From Acidobacteriota bacterium (GTDB taxonomy: Bacteria; Acidobacteriota; Terriglobia; Terriglobales; Acidobacteriaceae): a DNA stretch of 64,000 bases. Position numbers and translations under genes: made by a program. The notes under the pieces were generated by a model that ran no database searches, was not told the origin of the DNA, and saw nothing but the letters and a program-made list of their open reading frames with translations. Shown piece after piece: positions 1-8,416 of the stretch (the first letter of the stretch is position 1; each line of letters starts with the position of its first letter). The stretch covers positions 620,001-684,000 of the forward strand of contig JAFDVP010000001.1 of NCBI GenBank assembly GCA_018268895.1. The letters are read 5' to 3'.

Positions 1-2
1 CT

Positions 3-245
3 TCAAAGGCGGCAGCCGTGGCAATGATGGATTGCCTGGCAGCAGATGCGCAGGGGACTGGGGTTCGCGTCAATTCCATTTTGCCTAGCATTATCGATAC
101 CGCGGCGAACCGAAGGGCCATGCCCGGCGCTCCCTTTGATAAATGGCCCAAGCCAGTGGAGATCGCACGCGTCATTCTCTTCCTGGCCAGTGATGCCGCT
201 CGTGTGATTCACGGAGCATCGGTCCCAGTCTATGGAAATTACTGA
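3..245 (+). CDS. SDR family oxidoreductase, C-terminal fragment
   Basis: This is the last 80 codons of a gene that begins before the window. The readable frame opens with SKAAAVAMMDCLA, which fits the lysine of the Y-x3-K active site and the helix after it in short-chain dehydrogenases. It continues with the GVRVNSILPSIIDT segment typical of the classical SDR fold (the usual P-G-x-I-x-T after the active site) and ends with a VILFLASDAA...HGASVPVYG tail resembling the family's substrate loop and C-terminus. Substrate cannot be told. The family normally uses NAD(P)H to reduce or oxidise alcohol/ketone pairs; the Rossmann part lies outside the window. Confidence 0.8.
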   Translation, partial: SKAAAVAMMDCLAADAQGTGVRVNSILPSIIDTAANRRAMPGAPFDKWPKPVEIARVILFLASDAARVIHGASVPVYGNY

Positions 246-464
246 CGCTTCTTCGTGACGAGAACGCAGCCTGAAATTTGAGGCATCCAGCTGTTTCAGT
301 GGACTTAAATCTTTGATTTTGGTGTAACTTCAAGCAACTGCGCGGACAGCGGGAACGTCGTATGCCTTGGTGTATAAAGTTCGGGTTCCGGCAGCCGGTC
401 TCAGAAGCCGGAGTTGAGATCAGGCCCTTGGAGAATTGACATTCGTAAGTTCAAGGAGAGCAAG

Positions 465-1154
465 ATGAAGAAAATGGCTGTTTTGTCGATGTGTCTGCTG
501 CTGGCCGCTCCACTGGTAGCGCAGCAGAAGGAAAATGATCGTATCAAGGAGTCCGGACTGGTGCTGAAGGACATCATCGAGATGCCGGACAAAGGCATTC
601 CGCACGATCTGCTGGATAAATCGGCCTGCGTGATTGTCTTCCCGTCTGTGAAAAAGGCGGCCTTTGTCGTCGGCGGAAGCTACGGTCGCGGTGTCATTAC
701 GTGCAGGACCGGCAAAAACTACAATGGTCCCTGGAGCGCGCCTGCTATGTTTGCTCTTGAAGGCGCCAGCTTTGGCTTCCAGATCGGCGGCCAGGCCACT
801 GACTTCGTTCTTCTCGTGATGAATGACAAGGGAGCCCGCTCGGTCATGTCCAGCAAGGTCAAGCTCGGCGCCGATGCTTCGGCTGCCGCCGGCCCGGTAG
901 GACGCAATGCCAGCGCAGAGACGGATATCGTGATGAAGGCGGAGATTCTCTCCTGGTCGCGTGCCCAGGGCCTCTTTGCCGGGATCTCACTCTCAGGCTC
1001 AACCCTGCGTTCGGACGATGGCGCCAATAAGGCCCTTTATGGCAAAGACCTGACGGCCCAGCAGATTGTATTTGGCGGTGCAGTCAAGGCCCCAGCCTCT
1101 GCTCGTGGTCTGCTGGCTGAATTGACCAAGATCACGCCTCATCACGCGCAGTAA
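465..1154 (+). CDS. Secreted SYLF/YSC84-domain protein
   Basis: A 229-residue protein with an N-terminal signal peptide (MKKMAVLSMCLLLAAPLVAQ) and one SYLF domain filling the rest. Visible family features are the IPHDLLDKSACVIVFPSVKKAAFVVGG-like opening (split here as DLLDKSACVIVFP and GGSYGRG) and the glycine-rich GFQIGGQATDFVLLVM stretch. SYLF domains bind phosphoinositides in eukaryotes; bacterial members are exported and of uncertain role. The ATG at 465 is preferred over the upstream TTG in the same frame because AAGGAGAG lies 5-12 bases before it and a signal peptide follows at once. A strong hairpin lies downstream. Probably a single-gene unit. Confidence 0.85.
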   Translation: MKKMAVLSMCLLLAAPLVAQQKENDRIKESGLVLKDIIEMPDKGIPHDLLDKSACVIVFPSVKKAAFVVGGSYGRGVITCRTGKNYNGPWSAPAMFALEGASFGFQIGGQATDFVLLVMNDKGARSVMSSKVKLGADASAAAGPVGRNASAETDIVMKAEILSWSRAQGLFAGISLSGSTLRSDDGANKALYGKDLTAQQIVFGGAVKAPASARGLLAELTKITPHHAQ

Positions 1155-1184
1155 TAAAGTTATTGCAGTCCAATTAAGATCATT

Positions 1185-1230
1185 AGGGCTTCAACGATGG
1201 AGGGGAACCTCTCTTAAACGTTGAAGCCCT
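1185..1230. terminator. Bidirectional hairpin terminator
   Basis: A perfect 12-base inverted repeat (AGGGCTTCAACG at 1185-1196 and its complement at 1219-1230) with a 22-base loop that can itself fold through GAGG/CCTC. It lies between the convergent SYLF gene and the anti-sigma gene. TTCTT follows on the plus strand and AAT-rich sequence flanks the other side, so it can serve both genes. Confidence 0.7.
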
Positions 1231-1275
1231 TTCTTCAGCAGGAAAGGGCTTCTGGAACAGTTTGTGGAGAGGCGA

Positions 1276-1521
1276 TCAGGCTCGTTTCCGGGCTGCGATA
1301 CATTTCGTCATGATTGCCGAATGCAATCTTTCACGAAGTTCATCGGAGACTTCATAGATTTCGTTGCCACGATACACTTCGATCGTTTGACGGGTTGTAT
1401 TCAGGACAATCTTGCAATGATCGCACTCGCCCAGATGTGTACGAACCTCGGCCAGGAGCTCAGGGCTTATCTGGCCGTCGAAGTAGTCCGTTAGCTGACT
1501 GAGAAAATCTGTGCAGTTCAT
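1276..1521 (-). CDS. Zinc-finger anti-sigma factor (ZAS type)
   Basis: An 81-residue soluble protein. Residues C3, H29, C33 and C36 (HLGECDHC) form the C-x25-H-x3-C-x2-C arrangement of the zinc-binding anti-sigma domain, which clamps ECF sigma factors. There is no membrane segment, so it acts in the cytoplasm. Its start overlaps the stop of the sigma gene by four bases, so the pair is translationally coupled, which fits a cognate sigma/anti-sigma pair. ZAS proteins often sense redox state through these cysteines, but nothing here shows the signal. The rest of the protein (residues 40-81) is a short helical tail. Confidence 0.85.
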   Translation of the reverse strand: MNCTDFLSQLTDYFDGQISPELLAEVRTHLGECDHCKIVLNTTRQTIEVYRGNEIYEVSDELRERLHSAIMTKCIAARKRA

Positions 1522-2144
1522 GCGGGTTGCCCCTCCTTACGTTGCCCGAAGTACCTGCTGAGCCGCTCGCGCAATTGTAAGCGAGCGCGCAACAGGCGCG
1601 ATTTGACCGCAGGCACGCTCAAGCCGAGTGCCTCCGCAGTCTCTTCCGTGGAGAGGTTTTCAATATCACGAAGCGTAAAGACGGTCCGGAAGCCGGGAGG
1701 GAGCCCCTGGATGGTCTTCCGCAGAATGTTCCCAAGCTCGTTCTGGTCGTAGATCTGTTCGGGGTTGGGCCGCCATTCCGCGAAGTCCCGTGGAATGGAT
1801 CCCTCTTCCGTCTGGACGTCCTCGTCCATGGAGACGGTTTTGCTTGTCTTGCGCTTGCGCAGCCGCATAAGGCTCTCGTTGACGGCAATGCGGACGAGCC
1901 AGGTCGAGAATTTGGAGTTTCCCTGAAACTGCTCCAGCTTCTCGTAGGCCTTGAGGAATGTGTCCTGCGTGATGTCTTCGGCGTCTTCACGGTTTTGCGT
2001 AATATGCTGTGCTACCCGGAAGATCTGGCGCTCGTACTGACGAACCAACTGCTCGAAAGCAGCTGTATCGCCCTCCTTGGCGCGCGCTACAAGCGCTACG
2101 TCTGGATGGACCTCTTCCGTTCCTGGAGATTGGATGGCTGGCAT
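1518..2144 (-). CDS. ECF (sigma-70 family) RNA polymerase sigma factor
   Basis: A 208-residue ECF sigma factor. Region 2 is visible as AEDITQDTFLKAYEKLEQF followed by FSTWLVRIAVNESLMRLRKRK (-10 recognition), and region 4 as LPPGFRTVFTLRDIENLSTEE plus the helix-turn-helix GLSVPAVKSRLLRARLQLR (-35 recognition). The two are joined by an acidic linker. It resembles the RpoE/SigW-like group that works with ZAS anti-sigma factors, and the next gene is such a factor. I chose the ATG at 2144; a TTG 18 bases upstream is in frame and neither has a clear ribosome binding site. It is divergent from the lytic transglycosylase, so it may control envelope functions (inference). Confidence 0.9.
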   Translation of the reverse strand: MPAIQSPGTEEVHPDVALVARAKEGDTAAFEQLVRQYERQIFRVAQHITQNREDAEDITQDTFLKAYEKLEQFQGNSKFSTWLVRIAVNESLMRLRKRKTSKTVSMDEDVQTEEGSIPRDFAEWRPNPEQIYDQNELGNILRKTIQGLPPGFRTVFTLRDIENLSTEETAEALGLSVPAVKSRLLRARLQLRERLSRYFGQRKEGQPA

Positions 2145-2382
2145 GAGCAAAAAGGTGCGCAAATCTGGGCGCTGAGTCTGGTCCGCTCAACTTCGCGGTC
2201 ATGATGCAGCGCTTTGTCCATAGTAAATGTCGGAAGCACTCCTGCAAAATGCCGTTTCCAGACAGGCGTGCCATTCGGATGACCGATGTACCTGTCCGGA
2301 TTCCATCTTGCAGAGTCCAACCATCAGGCTGAGAGATGCAGCTTACAGTGGAAGAGTGGGTCTGCCGCAAAGCGAGGCGATA

Positions 2383-4737
2383 TTGAAGGGCTGTACTGGT
2401 TTTCTGAAGATTACTCTGCTTGGTTGTTTCGTAACCGGTGCGCTTTCGGTCGGCGTTGAAGGCAAACAGCCCTCTGCGCCAGCCAGGTCTTCCTCAAAGA
2501 CAAGGAAGCCGGCGGCCAAGACATCGGCCAAGACATCGTCGCACTCGGCGAAAGAGAAGTCTGTTGCCAGTCACTCGAAGGCTGCGGGAAAAAGGACAGC
2601 GGCATCGAGAGCGAGAAGGGCACCAAAGCCTACCCCGCAAAGTATCCGTTTGACGAGCGCTTTTCGCGCATCTGAGCAACTTCGGCCGATGGCGCAGCAA
2701 CTTGCCGGCACGCGTTCGGCGGCCGCCTACGCTGGAGTGCAGTCCTATGCCAGCTCGCATCCAGGAGAAGGCGCTGCCGCCGCATGGCTCGCCATCGGTC
2801 ATGCCTACATGCTTGATCGCCGCTACACCGAAGCGCAGTCGGCCTTCCGGCAGGCAAAGGCAAGCGGCACGGCGCTCGACGACTACGCCGACTATCTTGG
2901 CGCGCAGGCGGCACTCGCTGCGAACCGTGGATCCGATGCCTACGCTTTGCTCGACCGCTTCGCCCAACGCCACCCCGACAGTATCTTCGTTGCGAATGCT
3001 CCAGTTCTTCTTGCCTCGGCTTATATCCAGCAAAACAATCCACTGGGAGCGCTCGCCGTATTGCAGCCACTGGCCAGCACACAGATTGGCGGCCACAGCG
3101 ACTTCCGATACATGCTCGGCCGTGCCTACCAGTTTGCGGGAGACGCAGGACATGCTGCTCCAATCTACCGCAGTATCTATGCAAAGTTTCCGCTAAGCAC
3201 GGAAGCATCGCAGTCACGCGCTCAGTTGGATGCCATGTCCGTTCCTTTGAATGCCGCGGAGCTAAAAGCGCATGCAGACCAGCTTTTCAATGCTCGGCGT
3301 TATAGCGAAGCCGCGCAGGAATATCACTCCATCGCACGTAACGACCAGAGTCTCTCTCAGGCAGACCGGGATGCGTTGGCAATCTACTCCGCGGTTTGCG
3401 AAATGAAGCTCAAGCGCATTGGGCGCCGCGAAGTTGAGCGTCTGCCGGAGACGGCCGACGACACAGCCGCAGCCAAGCTCTATATGCTGGCGGAGATCTC
3501 TCGCAGCGAGAAGAAGGAGGATGAGCACACCGCCATCATCAGCCAGATGGTGAAACGTTTTCCAACCAGCCGCTGGCTCGAAGAGGCGCTCTACTCCGGC
3601 GGCAACATGTATCTGCTCAAGCACGATTCAGAGCGTGCGATCTATCACTACGAACTGCTGGTGCAGTTGTTCCCCACCAGTTCATACGCGCCCTCGGCCC
3701 ACTGGCGTGCTGCGTGGATGAACTACCGTCTGAGGAACTATGCCCAGGCAGCGCGCCTGATGGACGAGCAGGTCGTCCGTTATGCCGCAGGAATCGAAGC
3801 CCCCTCGGCACTCTACTGGCGCGCGCGCATCTACGAGAACCAGGAACACAATCTTGGCCAGGCGGCAAACTACTACCGCGCTCTTTCATCTGCCTATGTG
3901 AACTACTACTACGGCGGACTTGCCCGCAAGCGTCTTGCGATCATTGGAACTCAGGCCCCCGCCGTCGCGCCATCAGAGGTCCTTGCTTCGGTTCGCCAGG
4001 TGGAGGTTCCTCCGCTCATCGGGGAGCTACCCGAGAATGAACCTCATCTCATCAAGGCACGTCTGCTGGCGAACGCCGCGCTGAACGAGTACATCGGGCC
4101 GGAGATTCAGGCCAGCCCAACTGCCGGCGAATGGGGTGCGCTCGCTCAGGCGCAGATTTACAACTCCTTCGGCGAGACGACCCGTGCTCTCCAGTCAATG
4201 AAGAAGAGCGGCATCTCGTTCTTTGCCATTCCTCTCAACCAGGTTCCTACAGCTTACTGGCAGATACTCTTTCCGCGTCCTTACTGGAGTGAACTGACGG
4301 CCAATGCTGAAAAGAATAGCCTCGACCCATACCTGGTCGCTTCGCTCATACGTCAGGAGTCGGAGTTCAACGCCGGTGCGGTCAGTCATGCCAACGCGTA
4401 TGGCCTGATGCAGCTTCTGCCGTCGGTAGGCAAGTCTCTGGCCCACAAGCAGGGAATCAAGGGATTCAGCACTGGCCAGCTGCTTAACCCTTCCATCAAT
4501 CTCCGCCTGGGAACGCTGAATCTGCGCCAGGTGCTTGATCGTTACAGCGGTCAGCAGGAGTACGCGCTCGCTGCCTACAACGCTGGTGACGTTCCGGTGC
4601 GGCAGTGGATGTCCTCAGGGGAATATCAGGACATCGCCGAGTACGTCGAATCGATTCCGTATACCGAGACGCGCGAGTACGTTCAGGCGATCTTGCGCAA
4701 CCAGCAGATTTACCGGACCCTCTATGGTGGACGGTAA
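2383..4737 (+). CDS. Large periplasmic lytic transglycosylase (SLT domain with TPR-like repeats)
   Basis: A soluble-lytic-transglycosylase (Slt70-like) protein, about 784 residues from the TTG at 2383. The C-terminal catalytic domain shows RQESEFNAGAVSH with the catalytic glutamate, then AYGLMQLLP and the ALAAYNAGDVPVRQWM motif. The middle is a long array of TPR-like helical pairs, as in the ring of Slt70. It cleaves peptidoglycan glycan strands to anhydro-muropeptides in the periplasm. An ATG at 2227 also opens this frame. I prefer TTG 2383 because GAGG precedes it and a hydrophobic signal (FLKITLLGCFVTGALS) then starts within ten residues. After the signal comes a roughly 65-residue Lys/Ala/Ser-rich linker, unusual for Slt and possibly wall-binding. 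Confidence 0.9.
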   Translation: MKGCTGFLKITLLGCFVTGALSVGVEGKQPSAPARSSSKTRKPAAKTSAKTSSHSAKEKSVASHSKAAGKRTAASRARRAPKPTPQSIRLTSAFRASEQLRPMAQQLAGTRSAAAYAGVQSYASSHPGEGAAAAWLAIGHAYMLDRRYTEAQSAFRQAKASGTALDDYADYLGAQAALAANRGSDAYALLDRFAQRHPDSIFVANAPVLLASAYIQQNNPLGALAVLQPLASTQIGGHSDFRYMLGRAYQFAGDAGHAAPIYRSIYAKFPLSTEASQSRAQLDAMSVPLNAAELKAHADQLFNARRYSEAAQEYHSIARNDQSLSQADRDALAIYSAVCEMKLKRIGRREVERLPETADDTAAAKLYMLAEISRSEKKEDEHTAIISQMVKRFPTSRWLEEALYSGGNMYLLKHDSERAIYHYELLVQLFPTSSYAPSAHWRAAWMNYRLRNYAQAARLMDEQVVRYAAGIEAPSALYWRARIYENQEHNLGQAANYYRALSSAYVNYYYGGLARKRLAIIGTQAPAVAPSEVLASVRQVEVPPLIGELPENEPHLIKARLLANAALNEYIGPEIQASPTAGEWGALAQAQIYNSFGETTRALQSMKKSGISFFAIPLNQVPTAYWQILFPRPYWSELTANAEKNSLDPYLVASLIRQESEFNAGAVSHANAYGLMQLLPSVGKSLAHKQGIKGFSTGQLLNPSINLRLGTLNLRQVLDRYSGQQEYALAAYNAGDVPVRQWMSSGEYQDIAEYVESIPYTETREYVQAILRNQQIYRTLYGGR

Positions 4738-4840
4738 GCGGATGTCATAGAGACATTCCCGAGGGTTGATGTGAGCAGGTTGCTCAGTGGTCCCCATCAT
4801 TTCTCTTGGAACCAATCTCGGAGCTTCCCAAAAAGCACAG

Positions 4841-4868
4841 TTGACACGCCGCTCAAATCGGATATGCT
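4841..4868 (+). promoter_or_regulatory. Sigma-70-like promoter for the zinc-ribbon gene
   Basis: A perfect -35 box TTGACA (4841-4846), 16 bases, then TATGCT (4863-4868). It would give a transcript leader of about 140 bases before the ATG at 5013. That leader holds a GC-rich hairpin (CCCTCC 4898-4903 / GGAGGG 4908-4913, nested in CAGCC/GGCTG). Confidence 0.55.
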
Positions 4869-5012
4869 GTGCACCATAAGTAGTGCAGCCGTTCTTCCCC
4901 TCCACAAGGAGGGCTGTAGGTGTAGCAAATCGCAGTGCCTTGGCGCATATACACACGCCTGAACGCGAACGAAGTCATCCCGTAGGAATGCGCAGTCTCT
5001 GAAAGGGTATCT

Positions 5013-5276
5013 ATGGTCGCTGAGTTGAGTCTTCTCGAAGAGTGGATCCCGGAGCAGATGGAGCCGGGTACGCTGTTTCTCCTGGAACAGGCCGGAGGTA
5101 TTGGAAACGCGGACAACCCGTACTGGGCTGTACTTGCATGTCCAAAATGCGGCTCGCTGGGGTTGATTACGCGTCAACAATGCGCTGGACTGGAGACGAT
5201 GATCTGCGGATCGGAGACTTGCTCAGCTGAGTATTACCTCTCCGATAAGACAATCTGTTACCGCAAACCGAGTTGA
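5013..5276 (+). CDS. Small zinc-ribbon-like protein, unknown function
   Basis: An 87-residue protein I cannot name. Its centre has CPKCG at about residue 43 and then two further spaced cysteines (MICGSETC), so a C-x2-C...C-x4-C zinc ribbon or rubredoxin-like knuckle is plausible. The N-terminus is acidic with no signal peptide or membrane segment, so it is probably cytoplasmic. GAAAGGGTA lies a few bases before the ATG. It stands alone between the transglycosylase and tRNA-Leu with its own good promoter and a long leader. Coding is supported by the conserved-looking cysteine spacing and the promoter; function is unknown. Confidence 0.65.
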   Translation: MVAELSLLEEWIPEQMEPGTLFLLEQAGGIGNADNPYWAVLACPKCGSLGLITRQQCAGLETMICGSETCSAEYYLSDKTICYRKPS

Positions 5277-5372
5277 TGAGCCGCAGCGTGACTCGTAGCG
5301 GTCCGCCGTACCTCAACAGACCGGAGCAATGCGTTAGCATGAAAGATAGCGAAAACGCTCAAGAGCATACTT

Positions 5373-5461
5373 GCCCGGATGGTGAAATCGGCAGACACAG
5401 CGGACTTAAAATCCGCAGACCTTAACCGGTCGTGGGGGTTCAAGTCCCCCTCCGGGCACCA
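5373..5461 (+). tRNA. tRNA-Leu (anticodon TAA)
   Basis: A full cloverleaf: acceptor GCCCGGA pairing with TCCGGGC, anticodon loop CTTAAAA with anticodon TAA (reads UUA), a long variable arm as in class II leucine tRNAs, T-loop GTTCAAGTC and an encoded CCA end. Confidence 0.95.
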
Positions 5462-5770
5462 CAAAATAAAAGAGTTATGTCGATTTAGCCTCTCGAAATT
5501 TGAGAGGCTAAAATTGCTTGGTGGCTGTTTGATGGGTGTTGGTTTCTACAGGGCCCCGCCGTTTTCGACAGCCAAGAACGCATTGGAGGTTGATGACATC
5601 CCCGGATACCCAGAGGGTAGCCGAGGCCGGGCCGGAGTCAAGGCTGCGCTGAGGCGCGCCGGTTCGCGGTCGTAGAGCCATGACATGGGCCCTTGTGCCT
5701 TGGCAGAACCATGCCCACTATCCGCGAAAAGTCAAAAGTATGCATGGCTTCAATTTGCCGCACCTGCGCA
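5462..5770. other. Non-coding gap after tRNA-Leu
   Basis: About 310 bases with no convincing gene. A 9-bp hairpin (TAGCCTCTC 5486-5494 / GAGAGGCTA 5502-5510, loop GAAATTT) lies just after the tRNA and may end its transcript, though no T-run follows. I see no integrase, no direct repeat of the tRNA 3' end and no other structure. Confidence 0.5.
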
Positions 5771-7420
5771 TCATTTGGCACGGCGCAATTCTTCTGAGAG
5801 CAGAATTGCGTCGGCAATCTCTCGCATCGATTTTCTACGCTGACGGCTTTCCTTGTGCATCATCTGGTAGGCCTCGTCTTCGCTGAGCGACAGGTCTCGC
5901 TGCAACACGCTTTTCGCTCGATCAACTGCTTTGCGTGTCTCAAGCCGATTGGCGAGTTGTGAGTTCTCCGTTTCCAGACGAGCGCGTTCAATCTCCGCTC
6001 CAACAAGATAGCCAAGGGTCGACAACAACCTTACCTCGTGTGTCGTGTGCTTGTACGATAGCCTGTGTTGCAGGTTGATAACGCCAACCACTCTACCGGC
6101 GCATATGATCGGGCTACACAGCATCGCTTCAAAATGGTCTTCGGGGATGTTTTTAAATGCCTTGAAGCGAGGATCGTTCGATGCGCCGGAGGCAAGAGCG
6201 ACAGGCTGTCTATATTTGGCAACCCATCCCGTAACGCCCTGACCTATCTGGATTCCAACCTGGTCTACAAGATCTGCGTGCGGGTTTTTTGAAGCGCGCA
6301 TGACAAGACTCTCTCCTTCGAGGACATAGATAAAGCAGGAATCACAGGGAATTACGTTCGATATAAAGGACACGATCCGGTCAAGCACCAGGTGAAGCGA
6401 ATCCGCTGCTGCAATGCGGCTACTGATTTCGTGAAGAAAGTCGATTTGTTTGAGGCCATCGCGAAACCCGGCCATGGTGGGAGTTGAGGCCGCCACGCGT
6501 CGGACTTTTTTGGGCGCGTCGATATCTTCAGTGTCGAGAGTGTCGAGAGTGTCGGAGAGGACTCCTTCAATTTTCTTATTTCGTTTCTCCTCAAGCAGGC
6601 GACGGGAATATTGAGCCGCCTCATTGACCAAGAATCCCATCTTTGGACGCGAGGGTTCAAAGTCCGGTTGAATGCCATAATGCGCCAGTTCCTCAGAGGT
6701 CGTTGGTCCTATGGAGAGCACGACAGTTGATTGCAGGGCCTCTCGTAGTTGAGGCGCTACTCCCATCTGCTCGGCTATCTGGAACAGATGAATCACTTGT
6801 ACTGCCGTCATAAACAGGACGACATCCACCATGCCATTGATCAGGCCCATGATCGATTCGCGCAGCGGTTGAAGATCTTCAGGAAGGGTCCATTGATAGA
6901 CAGGAACCTTCACCAATTCTTCGCAGCGATTATTGAGTTCGGCGAGAAACTCTGGATTGGAAGCACCGTACTCCTGCACAGCGACTTTCATGGTGCTTAG
7001 CGCTTCACTAAATGTCGTGTTGATCGCGTGCAATAGTTCGCGCCAGGTGCTGGGATCCTCAGAGATGGCATGAACTGGAATCTTCAATTCACGAAGAGCT
7101 GTTGTTGGTTTCGCTCCTCTCGCAGCAATCTTAACTTTGCGCAGAGCCTGGAGGAATTCATCCTTGCCGACGCGTGTCTGTGCGATTTCAACCATGGCAC
7201 GAACGCCGACGCCCGTCAGAAAGACGACGAGACCGAACTCGCCGCGTATCAATCTATTGGCAAATTCGATGGTCTCCTCATTCGAGTCCAGACCAATCTC
7301 ACGCATGGCTGGCACGACGATCGCTTCGCCGCCGTAGGTGCGAATCAGCTTTTCGACCTCTTTCGCACGGCGAGACTCCAACGAAAGTACACGGAGTCCT
7401 TTGAAGCTTGCATGAGCCAC
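5771..7420 (-). CDS. HemD-like / GAF / ANTAR regulator, probable nitrate-assimilation antiterminator
   Basis: About 549 residues in three parts. Residues 1-265 resemble uroporphyrinogen-III synthase (GLRVLSLESRR start, VVFLTGVGVRAMVE, LREALQSTVVLSIGPTTSEEL, HYGIQPDFEPSRPKMGFLV). Residues 320-475 form a GAF domain (FISNVIPCDSCFIYVL, GQGVTGWVAKYRQPVAL, AGRVVGVINLQH). The last 65 form an ANTAR RNA-binding domain (LETRKAVDRAKSVLQ, LSEDEAYQMMHKESRQRR, REIADAIL). ANTAR proteins such as NasR bind paired hairpins in leaders and prevent termination. HemD-fold regulators of nitrate assimilation are known in actinobacteria (NnaR), so sensing by the HemD part is plausible. The GTG at 7420 follows GGAGGA; a TTG at 7474 is possible. 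It lies beside the nitrate genes. Function is inferred from domains and neighbours; heme synthesis is unlikely as the main role. Confidence 0.85.
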   Translation of the reverse strand: MAHASFKGLRVLSLESRRAKEVEKLIRTYGGEAIVVPAMREIGLDSNEETIEFANRLIRGEFGLVVFLTGVGVRAMVEIAQTRVGKDEFLQALRKVKIAARGAKPTTALRELKIPVHAISEDPSTWRELLHAINTTFSEALSTMKVAVQEYGASNPEFLAELNNRCEELVKVPVYQWTLPEDLQPLRESIMGLINGMVDVVLFMTAVQVIHLFQIAEQMGVAPQLREALQSTVVLSIGPTTSEELAHYGIQPDFEPSRPKMGFLVNEAAQYSRRLLEEKRNKKIEGVLSDTLDTLDTEDIDAPKKVRRVAASTPTMAGFRDGLKQIDFLHEISSRIAAADSLHLVLDRIVSFISNVIPCDSCFIYVLEGESLVMRASKNPHADLVDQVGIQIGQGVTGWVAKYRQPVALASGASNDPRFKAFKNIPEDHFEAMLCSPIICAGRVVGVINLQHRLSYKHTTHEVRLLSTLGYLVGAEIERARLETENSQLANRLETRKAVDRAKSVLQRDLSLSEDEAYQMMHKESRQRRKSMREIADAILLSEELRRAK

Positions 7421-7582
7421 GCTTCCTCCAGTCAAGTGTGATCGGGGTACTTCCTGCCGTGCCTTCGGCGGCAAACGCTCGACGTGGAGCTATGTCGGTA
7501 GGAGCTAGTTTGATTCTAGCCGCGAGATGGCTACAGAGCCAAGCCAAACCTCACTTGGCCGCTGGTCCACGAATGCAATTAC

Positions 7583-8416
7583 CTAAAATGTAAGACGTCC
7601 AGTAAGAATCAGGCTGTGGTTATAGCTATGGTATCGAGAGGTCGCAATCTGCATGCCTGTGCCTAAGACTAGTCCGAGTCTGTCTTTCGGATCCTTGCGT
7701 AGCTTGATCTTGCTGACAATCAAGCCCGGCGTCAGGAAGACCTGATTTCTTCCGTCGTTAGGGCCGCCGTGGAAGAAACTTGCATTGGCCTCCAACTCTG
7801 GCCAGAGATATCTCCCAACCTTGTATTGCGCGACGCTGTTCCACAGAATGGTTCGCCCGATTGCAGGTACAGAGCTGGTTGGCAAAACTCCGCCAATTGC
7901 AGATTGAACGGCGAGCTTTCCGAATCCTTTCCCTCCTATAACGGTGGGTGTAATCGTCGAAACGGCTGTACCATTTTTATAGGCTCCTGTCGGGACAGAG
8001 AACGCCATCTGTACTGCCGTGGAATAGCTGCCGCCCTCACTTCTGGCAAACATTCTGTACTTTGCAACGACTGAGAAATCACCCGTACCGTCTTTAACCT
8101 TCGGCGTGTTGTGCTGAATATAGGCGGGTAGATTGATGTCGAACTCGGTTCGCGCAAAGGGGATCAGATTGATTCCTTTGCCGTTGCCATAATTCCAGGT
8201 CTCAGTACGTGTCGAGGTGTATTGGTGCACGAAATCGGCGCGAGCAAGCTGCACAATCACGGACGACGGAGCGACTACTGGCACCGGCCACGCCGGTTGT
8301 CTTGCTGAGGTTGCACGCACGCGGTCCTCCCATGTCTTGAAGAAGCCTGTCTGAGCGGAAGCAAACGAATGCGCAATCCACAAAAATAGAGTGAGCTTAA
8401 CTGCCGTTTTCGTCAT
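7583..8416 (-). CDS. Outer-membrane beta-barrel protein (transporter-like)
   Basis: A 277-residue exported protein with signal peptide (MTKTAVKLTLFLWIAHSFASA) and a body of alternating amphipathic strands ending in a C-terminal phenylalanine (SLILTGRLTF), the usual outer-membrane barrel signature. It resembles the family of putative outer-membrane transporters found next to catabolic genes, but I cannot name a substrate. Start at 8416 is set by GGGAGAA upstream and the signal peptide. It is divergent from the nitrite reductase operon and co-directional with the HemD-GAF-ANTAR gene 162 bases downstream. A role in nitrate or nitrite passage across the outer membrane is an inference from position only. 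Confidence 0.7.
   Translation of the reverse strand: MTKTAVKLTLFLWIAHSFASAQTGFFKTWEDRVRATSARQPAWPVPVVAPSSVIVQLARADFVHQYTSTRTETWNYGNGKGINLIPFARTEFDINLPAYIQHNTPKVKDGTGDFSVVAKYRMFARSEGGSYSTAVQMAFSVPTGAYKNGTAVSTITPTVIGGKGFGKLAVQSAIGGVLPTSSVPAIGRTILWNSVAQYKVGRYLWPELEANASFFHGGPNDGRNQVFLTPGLIVSKIKLRKDPKDRLGLVLGTGMQIATSRYHSYNHSLILTGRLTF

Noticed and set aside
5462..5770. Possible integration scar next to tRNA-Leu
   Set aside because: No integrase and no repeat of the tRNA end found nearby.
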